Source of the DNA: CAZYLZ01 sp964648335
GTDB taxonomy: Bacteria; Patescibacteriota; Minisyncoccia; Phycocordibacterales; UBA2100
DNA: 64,000 nt
Assembly: GCA_964648335.1 (NCBI GenBank)
Contig: CAZYLZ010000006.1
Location: forward strand, 6,326 to 70,325
Direction of reading: 5' to 3'
Shown piece by piece: positions 34,011 through 41,939 of the stretch; position 1 is the stretch's first letter; each line of letters starts with the position of its first letter. Both the position numbers and the translations under genes were made by a program. The notes beneath the pieces are model-generated. The model was not told the origin of the DNA. It did no database searches and worked only from the letters and a program-made list of their open reading frames with translations.

Positions 34011-34394
34011 TTACCCCCGAAGCGTCTCTTTAGGTTCTGCCGCTGTGGATAGCATATGTGCATCGGGCCCTCGAGCGCTTCCAGCGGCGTCAAGGCTACT
34101 CTGGAGGATGCGCAGTATCCCCCAGATGGACACGGCTACGAACAGGATGAGTATGCCCCAGCCGAAAATCTGCGACCGCTTAGCAAGACCGCCCTCTTCG
34201 AGATTCTGCGTCGAGTTGAATCCGATCCACATATAGTAGACAACCATGAGCGTAAGGATGGTCGGTATAAGCAAATCTATGATGCCGACGAACCAATTGA
34301 CCAGATCGTCGAACGTCTTAGGTGCGGCAAAGGCCACCGCCGGCATCACTATCAAGATGGCGAGGAGGAAGGTTATGCGTCGTGTGTACGCCAT
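34011..34394 (-). CDS. T4SS-pilin-like membrane protein 3
   Basis: The N-terminal helix (ITFLLAILIVMPAVAFA) looks like a cleavable signal, followed by two helices (residues about 35-58 and 75-95) and LAKRSQIFGWGILILFVAVSIWGI in place of MIYGI. The C-terminus is a polar tail of about 25 residues. The start ATG follows the stop of the upstream gene by one base. Confidence 0.78.
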   Translation of the reverse strand: MAYTRRITFLLAILIVMPAVAFAAPKTFDDLVNWFVGIIDLLIPTILTLMVVYYMWIGFNSTQNLEEGGLAKRSQIFGWGILILFVAVSIWGILRILQSSLDAAGSARGPDAHMLSTAAEPKETLRG

Positions 34395-34395
34395 A

Positions 34396-34776
34396 TTAGC
34401 CGCGCAGCTGCTCTACGGTTCCTGCCAGTATTTGCGAAAGGGCCCACGCACCCAATATCATGATCGCTCCAATGACGACGTACAGGAAGTTGCGCTTTGC
34501 CGCCTCGATGCCGCTCGAGTTGCCGCGTGCAACCACAAACTGGAACCCAGCGTACACAATGAATACGCTGATGATGGGGAGCGAGATTGTGACTAGTGCT
34601 TTCAAAAGGCCCGATATGAATTCGGGGAAGGAGCAGAATTGGAGCGGGTTACTGAGACGCCCAGCATCGTTGGAACCGCATGCAGCGAATGTCGGGGTCA
34701 CGCCTGCAAGCCACAGGCAGGTCGCCGAAGCGGCTAACGTACCGACCTTGTCATATGTCGAGGTAAATAGTTTCAT
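34396..34776 (-). CDS. T4SS-pilin-like membrane protein 4
   Basis: It has a signal-like N-terminus, a Cys-containing extracytoplasmic loop (FAACGSNDAG, LQFCSFPEF), then helices at about residues 52-74 and 95-118 with the RNFLYVVIGAIMILGAW pattern. It lies first of the four paralogues after the solute-binding protein gene, with an 8-base gap. Confidence 0.75.
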   Translation of the reverse strand: MKLFTSTYDKVGTLAASATCLWLAGVTPTFAACGSNDAGRLSNPLQFCSFPEFISGLLKALVTISLPIISVFIVYAGFQFVVARGNSSGIEAAKRNFLYVVIGAIMILGAWALSQILAGTVEQLRG

Positions 34777-34783
34777 GAGTGAT

Positions 34784-36091
34784 CTAGAGTCCTAGTAAGT
34801 TTGATATCTCCTTATCAGCGCGCTGGACGGCGTCAGAAAGCTTGAGCGACCCGCTCGTCACGTCGTTAATCATAGCGCGAAAGACCTGATCGGTCTTTGC
34901 CGCATCTGGGTCCAAGAAACCGCGCGAGATTATCGCATCAAGCCTGAACACCTCGTCGGCGCCGTCGACCGGCTTTGCAAGAACATCGCGCCGTGACGAG
35001 GCCAGTCCCCACGCTGTTGCAAGCTGCGTCGTTGCCTCCGCAGTAGCAAGCTTCTTGGCAATAGCAAACGCGGCCGTCGGATTGCGCGCAGCCTTTGGAA
35101 TTGCCAAGCCATAGAGCTTGCCAAACGACACGCTCCGCTTTGCTACCTGGATCTGCGGCAGCTGGGCGATAGCGAAGTTAAGGTTAGGATTCTGCGCCTT
35201 TATGAGCGGAAGCTCGCTCGCAGTGCCGATATAGAGCGCGAGGTCGCCCGACGTGAAAGCAAGGAGCGAGTCGGGCATGGACCGATTCCACGAGTAGACG
35301 TTCTTGCTCGGATCGGCAAAGGTAGTAAAGAAACGTACTGCGCTGTCGCCAGGCTGGATCGCCGACGCCGTCTTTGCCGACAATTGCGAAACGACACGAC
35401 CTTGTACATCGCGACCTGTAATCTCGCCCCCTGCCTGCATCACCAAGGCGCTGAGAATCTCTTTTGCATGTCGTACGTTATCAAACGATCCGAAAGCTAT
35501 CGTGCTCGTCTGCACCGTTCCGGCGTCATCGCGCACGGTTAGCTTTTCTGCCATCTTAAAGACCTCTTCCCAATACTTGGGTGCAGCCGCGTATCCCTGT
35601 GCCGCGAGCATGTCCTTGTTCCAGTACAAGACGAGCGGGTCGACCACAAGCGGGATCGCAAGCACGCCTGCAGGTGTTAGAAACAGCTGCGACTCGTCGA
35701 TAAACATACTCTGGAACGTCTGTTCTGGCAGCGAATCGAACGGTACGGTCACGATCTTGGCCTGCTGCGAAAAAACCTGATCTTGGGTCAGCATGAAGAG
35801 ATCGGGACCTGCGCCGCTAGCGAGTGCGTTGGCAAGGTCGTAGTCGTAGGTACGGGCGTCCTTTTGTTCGTAAGTCACCTGTCGGAGCGTGTCGTCGTTT
35901 TCGGCAAGCGAACGAATTACGGTCGTCATGGCACGCTCGTCGAGTGTCCCCCATATGTGGATTGGACCGATATCTTTCGCAGAGCTCGTCCCTCCCAACA
36001 CTCCCGAGAAGAACAAGAGGCCGACTACGGCAAAGATACCGAATCCTGCCATCAGAAAGAGTTGAAACGGAGTTGCTTTGCTGCTATCCAT
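34784..36091 (-). CDS. Orphan extracellular solute-binding protein (ABC family 1 type)
   Basis: An N-terminal helix (residues 11-31) without an obvious lipobox anchors or exports the protein. The rest matches the family 1 sugar-type binding fold: IHIWGTLDE, GPDLFMLTQDQV, LTPAGVLAIPLVVDPLVLYWNKDM, YWEEVFKMAEKLT, and the late helix pattern NPTAAFAIAKKLAT. At 435 residues it has the usual length. No permease or ATPase gene is nearby. The pilin-like genes follow directly, so it may serve as an envelope receptor in that system; that is inference. Confidence 0.8.
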   Translation of the reverse strand: MDSSKATPFQLFLMAGFGIFAVVGLLFFSGVLGGTSSAKDIGPIHIWGTLDERAMTTVIRSLAENDDTLRQVTYEQKDARTYDYDLANALASGAGPDLFMLTQDQVFSQQAKIVTVPFDSLPEQTFQSMFIDESQLFLTPAGVLAIPLVVDPLVLYWNKDMLAAQGYAAAPKYWEEVFKMAEKLTVRDDAGTVQTSTIAFGSFDNVRHAKEILSALVMQAGGEITGRDVQGRVVSQLSAKTASAIQPGDSAVRFFTTFADPSKNVYSWNRSMPDSLLAFTSGDLALYIGTASELPLIKAQNPNLNFAIAQLPQIQVAKRSVSFGKLYGLAIPKAARNPTAAFAIAKKLATAEATTQLATAWGLASSRRDVLAKPVDGADEVFRLDAIISRGFLDPDAAKTDQVFRAMINDVTSGSLKLSDAVQRADKEISNLLGL

Positions 36092-36100
36092 AGAGATTGG

Positions 36101-36706
36101 TTATATTCGCTTTACGACGAGCCCATAATGGTGCGAGCCGGCGTCGAACTCGCGCACCAAGGCAAACCCATTGCGCGACACGAGCGCAAGCGCCGCTTCT
36201 TTCGTCACGAGATGATCCTCGTGAGGACCGATAGCGCCCGATCCCCCGCTGTCAGACCAGTCGATGATGACCGCCAATCCGCCGGGAACGAGGATACGCT
36301 TTGCTTCAACGAGCACCGCATCGCGGTGTTCTGCCTGGAAAAGCATATTAGAGACAAGCACCATGTCGAGCGACGATGCGGCAATCTTACTACCATCCTT
36401 GCTTTCGACGTTTCCCCAGACGATGTCGATGTTGTGACGGTTATCGCGCACTGCCGTGTTGCGGATACGAAGCAGCAGGTCTTGTTGAACGTCGACAGCA
36501 AAGATATGCCCGGCGACTCCGACCGCCTCGGCAAGTGCAAGAGTATATACCCCCGACCCTGCGCCGAAGTCTGCTACGCGCATACCTTCTTTAATGGGCA
36601 GTTGCGAGATGATCCGCGAGGGCTGCACGAATGCTTTCGGGACGTTCGCGGCGACCGCGGTTTCGTGACTTGCCTTTGGTGTTGCGACGAGTTTATGCGG
36701 GAACAT
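36101..36706 (-). CDS. Class I SAM-dependent methyltransferase
   Basis: Motif I is VADFGAGSGVYTLALAEAVG (residues about 42-60), followed by the acidic residue in FAVDVQ and motif III near ILVPGGLAVIIDWSDS. The substrate is not evident; the fold resembles UbiE/Arsenite-type enzymes. The start at 36706 (MFPHKLVATP) lies ten bases after TATACT, so the mRNA may be nearly leaderless; longer starts would overlap the terminator at 36755. It heads the run of SBP, pilin-like and coiled-coil genes. Confidence 0.82.
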   Translation of the reverse strand: MFPHKLVATPKASHETAVAANVPKAFVQPSRIISQLPIKEGMRVADFGAGSGVYTLALAEAVGVAGHIFAVDVQQDLLLRIRNTAVRDNRHNIDIVWGNVESKDGSKIAASSLDMVLVSNMLFQAEHRDAVLVEAKRILVPGGLAVIIDWSDSGGSGAIGPHEDHLVTKEAALALVSRNGFALVREFDAGSHHYGLVVKRI

Positions 36707-36754
36707 GCGTAGTATCAGTATACCCTGCCGCATAATCGATACCGAGCCACTATC

Positions 36755-36789
36755 AACAAAATGCCCCGCGATCGAGGTAGATCGCGGGG
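36755..36789 (-). terminator. Terminator of the small membrane-protein gene
   Basis: On the minus strand CCCCGCGATC / GATCGCGGGG with loop TACCTC is followed by CATTTTGTT. Confidence 0.8.
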
Positions 36790-36795
36790 CGCCCT

Positions 36796-36978
36796 TCATC
36801 GTTTGGCCTTGGCTGTCGGAGCCGACTTAGTCGGCGCCTTCTGCGGAAGCCGCTCGCTCATCGTATACAACATGTAGTTGTTGAACGTAAGCTGCGCTAT
36901 CAAGACTACGATGACCCAGAACCATGCACGCTTCATGTACTGCGGTACGCGTATCTGGGGCTTATTGGGTAACTTCAT
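36796..36978 (-). CDS. Small single-helix membrane protein, 60 aa
   Basis: From ATG 36978 (SD AAAGGAG) the protein begins MKLPNKPQIRVPQYMKRAW, has one membrane helix (about residues 18-36) and a basic tail ending KSAPTAKAKR. Not recognised. It is a single-gene unit between two terminators. Confidence 0.65.
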   Translation of the reverse strand: MKLPNKPQIRVPQYMKRAWFWVIVVLIAQLTFNNYMLYTMSERLPQKAPTKSAPTAKAKR

Positions 36979-37045
36979 GTGTAACTCCTTTGCTTGAACT
37001 TGCTGTACCATACTCCTTCTTCTGCAAATGCAAAGCATCTATGAA

Positions 37046-37085
37046 CGAAAGACCCGCGGCAACTGCCGCGGGTCTTTCGTTTTCG
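37046..37085 (-). terminator. Terminator of gyrA
   Basis: A perfect 15-bp stem CGAAAGACCCGCGGC / GCCGCGGGTCTTTCG with loop AGTT, immediately after the gyrA stop on the minus strand. T-rich flanks lie on both sides, so it may be bidirectional. Confidence 0.85.
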
Positions 37086-37098
37086 TATCGCGTTAGAA

Positions 37099-39591
37099 TC
37101 AGGCCACTTCGTCTCCCTCGAAAATGACGAAGGATGCTACCTGGTCGCCTTCGCGCATCTTCATGATGCGTACTCCCTGCGTCGCGCGGCCGAGTGCCGG
37201 GATCTCGTCGAGCGCAGTGCGGATCGTCTGGCTCTTCTGGCTCATTGCTACCAGCTCGCCACCCTTTTGTACAACGGCAGCACCGACGAGCTGCTTGGTC
37301 TTGGCAGTTATCGACATCGTCTTGATGCCCGAGCCGCCGCGTCCCTGGATTTTGTATTCCTTGAGCGGTGTCTTTTTGCCGTACCCGGTGGAAGAAAGCA
37401 CCAGAAGCTCTGCGTCTTTTGCTTCTTTCGGCACGACTCCGGCGCCGACAATCACGTCTCCCGATCCGAGCTTCATACCGCGCACTCCTGCCGCCTGGCG
37501 ACCCATCTCGCGAACTTCGCCTTCGGCAAATCGAATCGACTGTCCCTTGGACGTGGTCATGAGGACGCTGTCGCCTTTGTTGACGAACTGTGCCGATATG
37601 AGGGCATCGCCCTTGTCGAGGGTGATAGCGATAAGACCGGAACGGCGTACTTCTTTAAATGCTTCTGCCTTGGTCTTTTTGACGGTTCCGTCCTTGGTCG
37701 CCATAAGAAGCGAGAGTTCTCCGGTATTCTTGAGCTCTTTTGGCATGGCCAAAATAGAAGTGATACTCTCTCCTTCTTCGAGCGACAAGAAGTTCATGAT
37801 CGACTTGCCTTTGGTTGCGCGGCGCCCCTCGGGGAGCTCGTACATCTTGAGCTGATACGCCTTTCCGCGATCCGAGAAGAACAACAGATCGCTGTGCGCA
37901 GAAGCGGTCACGAACTGCGTTACGAAATCCTCATCTTTAGTATCCAAATCGACGACACCTACGCCTCCGCGCTTCTGGCGGCGGTACTCGGATGGATTAG
38001 TACGCTTGATGTAGCCTCCCGACGTAAGGACGAGCACCGAGTCTTCGTCGGGCACCAGGTCCTCGACCGAGAAGGTCTTGGCACCGCGCTTTACAATCTT
38101 GGTGCGGCGGTCGTCTCCGTATTTCTCTGCGATCTCTTTCAGTTCGGCCTTGATGACGCCGAGCATCTTCTTTTCGGAAGCCAAGAGGGCTTTCAATTCC
38201 GCAATGAGCGCCTGTACTTCTTTGAGCTCGTCCTCGATCTTCTGACGCTCGAGATTCGCCAAGCGCTGCAGGCGCATTTCCAAGATTGCGGTCGCCTGCT
38301 TAGGCGAGAATCTGAATTCTTTTATGAGATTCGCATGTGCCGTCTCGACGTCCTTGCTCTTGCGTATGAGTTTTATTACCTCGTCGATGTGATCGAGCGC
38401 CTTCTTGAGACCGAGCAAGATGTGCTCGCGCTCTTCTGCACGGAACAGGTCGTACTTGGTGCGGCGCGTGACGACCTCTTTTCGGTGCAAGACGAACGAC
38501 TCGAGGAAGCCGCGCAAAGACAAGGTCTGCGGTATGCCGTCCACGAGAGCGACGCAGTTGTAGTGGAACGTTTCTTCGAGCTGGGTGTGCTTGTATAGGT
38601 AGTTGAGAACTGTCTGGGGATGCGATGTTCCCTTGAGGTCGATCGCGATGCGGATATCTTTTGCCGACTCGTCGCGCAAGCCCTTGATGCCATCTACTTT
38701 TTTCTCGTGAACCAAGTCGGCGATCTTGCTTATGAGATCCGCCTTGTTTACGCGAAACGGCACCGACGTGATGATGATCTGCGTCTCGCCTTTCTTTCCT
38801 TCGACTATCTCGGCCTCGCCACGCACCACGACACCACCGCGCCCAGACGCGTATGCCTGTGCAATGTCCTTTTGGTTAAACGCGATACAGCCTGTCGGAA
38901 AATCCGGACCCTGCACGAACTGCAGCAAGTCTTCGGTGGTGGCCTTTGGGTTGTCGATAAGATGCTCAGTCGCGGCGCAGACCTCGCGCAAGTTGTGCGG
39001 CGGGATGTTGGTCGCCATGCCCACGGCGATGCCAAGCGTGCCGTTGACGAGGAGGTTAGGGAATCCTGCCGGCAGGACTACCGGCTCTTTGCGGGTGTTT
39101 TCGTAGTTTGGAGCAAAATCGACGGTGTCTTTTTCGATGTCTTTCAACATCATCAATGCAAGACGCGACATCTTGGCCTCGGTGTAACGCGACGCAGCTG
39201 GCGGATCGCCGTCGATGGAGCCAAAGTTTCCCTGGCCGATAACGAGCGGATAACGCATCGTAAAGTCCTGCGCCAATTTTGCGAGCGAGTCGTACACCGC
39301 GACGTCTCCGTGCGGATGGTAGTTACCCGTTACGTCTCCGGTGATCTTTGCCGATTTGCGCGTCTTGCCACCCGGGTTGAGGCCGAGCTCGTGCATGGTG
39401 TAGAGAATGCGACGGTGAACGGGCTTAAGACCGTCGCGGACATCAGGAAGCGCGCGTGCCGTAATGACCGACATCGCGTAGTCGAGATACGATTCGCGCA
39501 TCTCTGCGGTGATAGAGCGGGCGATGACGCCCAAGCTCGGATCTCGTGGTTCTGGAGCGGCTTCTGCCTTTGCAACCTTTTTCTGAGCCAT
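37099..39591 (-). CDS. gyrA: DNA gyrase subunit A
   Basis: The breakage-reunion subunit of the negative-supercoiling topoisomerase. The catalytic Tyr is in AASRYTEAKM (Tyr136); DYAMSVI, RALPDVRDGLKPV and IGQGNFGSIDGDPPA are typical. The C-terminal beta-pinwheel has six blades and ends with EGDEVA; the GyrA box is divergent (RQKRGGVG). In the quinolone region the sequence is HPHGDVAVYDSL: Val97 replaces the usual Ser83 (E. coli numbering) while Asp87 is kept. At 830 residues the length is normal. No SD is seen. gyrB is not in the window. Confidence 0.95.
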   Translation of the reverse strand: MAQKKVAKAEAAPEPRDPSLGVIARSITAEMRESYLDYAMSVITARALPDVRDGLKPVHRRILYTMHELGLNPGGKTRKSAKITGDVTGNYHPHGDVAVYDSLAKLAQDFTMRYPLVIGQGNFGSIDGDPPAASRYTEAKMSRLALMMLKDIEKDTVDFAPNYENTRKEPVVLPAGFPNLLVNGTLGIAVGMATNIPPHNLREVCAATEHLIDNPKATTEDLLQFVQGPDFPTGCIAFNQKDIAQAYASGRGGVVVRGEAEIVEGKKGETQIIITSVPFRVNKADLISKIADLVHEKKVDGIKGLRDESAKDIRIAIDLKGTSHPQTVLNYLYKHTQLEETFHYNCVALVDGIPQTLSLRGFLESFVLHRKEVVTRRTKYDLFRAEEREHILLGLKKALDHIDEVIKLIRKSKDVETAHANLIKEFRFSPKQATAILEMRLQRLANLERQKIEDELKEVQALIAELKALLASEKKMLGVIKAELKEIAEKYGDDRRTKIVKRGAKTFSVEDLVPDEDSVLVLTSGGYIKRTNPSEYRRQKRGGVGVVDLDTKDEDFVTQFVTASAHSDLLFFSDRGKAYQLKMYELPEGRRATKGKSIMNFLSLEEGESITSILAMPKELKNTGELSLLMATKDGTVKKTKAEAFKEVRRSGLIAITLDKGDALISAQFVNKGDSVLMTTSKGQSIRFAEGEVREMGRQAAGVRGMKLGSGDVIVGAGVVPKEAKDAELLVLSSTGYGKKTPLKEYKIQGRGGSGIKTMSITAKTKQLVGAAVVQKGGELVAMSQKSQTIRTALDEIPALGRATQGVRIMKMREGDQVASFVIFEGDEVA

Positions 39592-39667
39592 AACGCGAGA
39601 ATTGTATCATATGTGGAATTCTTTGCAGTAACGCAAAGAGCCCTCTCTTCGTCATCGTGGGGAGTTA

Positions 39668-40060
39668 TCAGTTTTCAAACGACCCGCCAGTTGCCGTGGA
39701 ATCGAGCTTGTAGGTGGCCTGTCCGCCCGTCGTACCACCCGAATTGGCCGCCTCGTCGCGGATGGCCTTGAGCTCGCTCGTTGCGTCGTTATAGCTTTTG
39801 CCAAACGAGTCTTGCGCCTCTTTTACGTTCGTAAACTGCATGATGTCCTTTTGCGGTCCCCACGACGTATCTACCTGCTCGCCATTGACTATCTTATGAA
39901 AAAAGAAGAACGCCCACGCGGCAAACAGGATAAAGCCGATGAGCGCAGCAGACCCGCCGGCTATGACCTTCTTCTGGTCTTTGGGCCGGTTCTGGAGATC
40001 ACCAAGTTTGCTGGAGCCCGAAGCTCCCGAGCCCGTAAACGGATGCGTACTTTGCATCAC
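39668..40060 (-). CDS. Hypothetical single-helix membrane protein, 130 aa
   Basis: One membrane helix (residues about 32-54, ending AWAFFFFHKIV) separates a short polar N-terminus from a soluble domain of about 75 residues rich in Gly, Ser, Asp and Thr. Not recognised. It lies upstream of gyrA on the same strand with a 77-bp gap. Confidence 0.6.
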   Translation of the reverse strand: MMQSTHPFTGSGASGSSKLGDLQNRPKDQKKVIAGGSAALIGFILFAAWAFFFFHKIVNGEQVDTSWGPQKDIMQFTNVKEAQDSFGKSYNDATSELKAIRDEAANSGGTTGGQATYKLDSTATGGSFEN

Positions 40061-40086
40061 ATTATTCTACTATAGGTATACGCGAC

Positions 40087-40290
40087 TTATTGTCCTCTAC
40101 CTACTTCCTTGTACTTTCTCCACGTGTAAATCAAGTATCCGCTGGATGCAATAACCCACAGTGTGGCCACAGTAATGTCACTATAACTAAAAGAAGCAGG
40201 GTCGAGAATCGAAGCTGCGGCATAAATAAGCCCCATCAAAAAAATAATAGTTGCTCCAGCCAGGTCTTTAAATTCGAAATTGATCTTCAT
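40087..40290 (-). CDS. Small two-helix membrane protein, 67 aa
   Basis: From ATG 40290 the protein begins MKINFEFKDLAGATIIFLMG, with helices at about residues 12-28 and 38-56. The basic C-terminus (WRKYKEVGRGQ) suggests the C-terminus is cytoplasmic. Not recognised. The region is A/T-richer than its neighbours. Confidence 0.6.
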   Translation of the reverse strand: MKINFEFKDLAGATIIFLMGLIYAAASILDPASFSYSDITVATLWVIASSGYLIYTWRKYKEVGRGQ

Positions 40291-40359
40291 ACAATCTATG
40301 ATCCTCGGGTTTTCGCGATCCGATACTGCCACTCCACGGAAATGCGTGGTGTGTAAGTG

Positions 40360-40992
40360 CTAAGCCTTCAGGACGACAACTTCACCCGCCTTACCAGCAA
40401 CATCCTTGGGTTTTATCGTCAGCTTGTCGAGCATTTCTGCCTTTTCGACGCCTGCCTCCTTAAGAAAGAGTTTGAGCGCATCTTTGTCACCAACGCCTTC
40501 CCAGTGAATCGGAATAATTATCTTGGCCTCGAGCTTGACGGCAAGCTTATGCGCTTCTTGGGCATCGAGTACGCCCGAGCCGCCTATCGGCACAAACACC
40601 ACGTCGACGTCTTCGATAGCCTCGATGGCATCTGCGGGCAACTGCATCTCGCCGATTGCTCCCAAATACAGCACATGGAGTCCGTCCATGGTTACCGTAT
40701 AGATAGTGTTGATGAGTTCTTTGCCGCCGTAAAACGTTTTGGTAGCAAATCCTGCCGCGGTTATCGATCCTACTTCGTACTCGCCCGGTCCATTGATGGC
40801 AAAAGGCGCTTTGTCGCCGCGCGAGGCCTCGGCAACGCCGTTCATGTCGGGGTGGTTGGCAGAAACAAACACGACATCGGACCCAAAGCTCATTGATTTG
40901 AGTTTTGATTCTTTGGAAACAGGACCGAACGCGAGTGTCGTGTCGCCTGCCGATACTTTTACTGCTTCACCTGCGTGGTACGTGATTATCAT
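40360..40992 (-). CDS. Metallo-beta-lactamase-fold protein with degenerate metal site
   Basis: The 210-residue protein follows the UPF0173/Lactamase_B_3 layout, beginning MIITYHAGEAVKV and carrying INGPGEYEVG, VLYLGAIGE and IIPIHWE. The metal motif HxHxDH is not intact: the corresponding segment reads SANHPDMNG, keeping one His and the Asp but lacking the others. The final His (IPIHW) is kept. It may have lost hydrolase activity or bind metal differently. No neighbour gives a functional hint. Confidence 0.75.
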   Translation of the reverse strand: MIITYHAGEAVKVSAGDTTLAFGPVSKESKLKSMSFGSDVVFVSANHPDMNGVAEASRGDKAPFAINGPGEYEVGSITAAGFATKTFYGGKELINTIYTVTMDGLHVLYLGAIGEMQLPADAIEAIEDVDVVFVPIGGSGVLDAQEAHKLAVKLEAKIIIPIHWEGVGDKDALKLFLKEAGVEKAEMLDKLTIKPKDVAGKAGEVVVLKA

Positions 40993-41145
40993 AGTAGATT
41001 TTGTTAGTGTGTCTTCGAGTTTAGAAAATCTTAGATCCCGAGCGATTCCGCAACGAGGGATAAGATACCCGCAATCGTATCACAAAAATGGTGTGGTAGA
41101 AAAAGCCAGAAAGTAGGCCGTTTTTTAAGCCTTATCGCAAAATAC

Positions 41146-41173
41146 TTGACATATTTTACATACGTGCTAAGAT
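41146..41173 (+). promoter_or_regulatory. Strong sigma-70-like promoter
   Basis: TTGACA (41146-41151), 16 bases and TAAGAT (41168-41173), in an A/T-rich setting. No recognisable gene follows for more than 700 bp. Confidence 0.75.
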
Positions 41174-41626
41174 ACTCATATCTGCGCCATCGATCGCGTG
41201 TCCGCCGACGGACATAGGGGCAGATACCGCTTTGGGAAGGAGGAATGTGTGTATCACACTCGCGACCCGACCTTCTAGTATTGCTCTTTCGTATATCAAG
41301 CGGCCTGAACAAGGCACGTGCAAAATAAAGCGCAAAAAACGCAGGGAGTTCACCCGACGAATCGCGAATCCTCGAGAGCAGAACGGCACCCATGCCCAAT
41401 GTTCCATGGACTAGGATTGCAAACGGTAACCCCACCGGGACTCGTGTCCCACCATGCGCAGAGCGCTTAAGTTGCGCGAATACCGAACCTCAGCCTTCAC
41501 TGGTTGAGGTTCACTCTTTTATACGCACCCGGATGCGTTGACACCGCGTACGGGCATGCGAGTATGTCGTTTCCTGCGCCTTGGCATCAAGGACAAGCAG
41601 GGTTGCTCTGTATACAGGAGGACGAC

Positions 41627-41686
41627 ATGATTCGAGCGGATCCGGGTACTGGTCTCACAAAACCAATCACGGCCGGCGGACACTAA
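41627..41686 (+). CDS. Possible 19-residue peptide
   Basis: The frame begins MIRADPGTGLTKPITAGGH and stops at TAA 41684. An AGGAGG sits seven bases before the ATG, at ideal spacing, and the preceding CTGTATACAG palindrome could mask it. No homologue is known to me. It may be a leader peptide inside the unit at 41180-41817. Confidence 0.3.
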   Translation: MIRADPGTGLTKPITAGGH

Positions 41687-41780
41687 CCCGCCGACTTCCC
41701 TCTCGACTCTGTTTGAAGGAGTGCGCGATGCCCTTTGCGCGAGACGGTCCCTAGGACCATCAGCATCCTCATCTCACCTC

Positions 41781-41817
41781 AGGACCCCTGCCCTAGCCGG
41801 CATGTGGGTCCTCTTTT
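41781..41817 (+). terminator. Rho-independent terminator
   Basis: AGGACCC / GGGTCCT followed by CTTTTTT. The T-tract overlaps the -35 box of the rpsA promoter. Confidence 0.75.
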
Positions 41818-41845
41818 TTGCAAAAAACCCGATTTCTGCTATAGT
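41818..41845 (+). promoter_or_regulatory. Promoter of rpsA
   Basis: TTGCAA (41818-41823), 16 bases and TATAGT (41840-41845). A leader of about 90 nt follows with the hairpin ACTAG / CTAGT (41860-41876), which could be an S1 autoregulatory site; this is conjecture. Confidence 0.65.
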
Positions 41846-41939
41846 CCTTTCCACGCATTACTAGTCCGATGCTAGTGGTAACCCTCGTGTGCTCCCTACC
41901 CCGGCTGCTCGCACCGAAACCATAGCTTCGATATAAACA

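Larger units (their letters stand above)
41180..41817 (+). other. Structured transcription unit without a recognisable gene
   Basis: A promoter (41146) and a terminator (41781) bracket about 640 nt with no convincing long coding region. The 5' end folds into TATCTGC / GCAGATA enclosing GTCCG / CGGAC. Other hairpins are AACCTCA / TTGAGGTT (near 41487-41514, then a T4 run) and CCTGC-CCTTG / CAAGG-GCAGG (near 41574-41603). Good SDs precede very short frames: AGGAGG before a 19-codon frame at 41627 and GAAGGAG before an 8-codon frame at 41728; AAGGAGG at 41237 precedes a doubtful 56-codon GTG frame. It does not match tmRNA, RNase P or 6S RNA by eye. It could be a regulatory RNA or a small-peptide locus. 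Confidence 0.5.

Noticed and set aside
37267..38598. 443-codon plus-strand frame opposite gyrA
   Set aside because: An antisense shadow of gyrA; its composition follows the reverse of GyrA codons.
41180..41817. tmRNA, RNase P RNA or 6S RNA
   Set aside because: No tRNA-like ends with a TTCRA loop, no tag frame ending in Ala-Ala, and no RNase P P4 core (GAGGAAAGTC) could be found.
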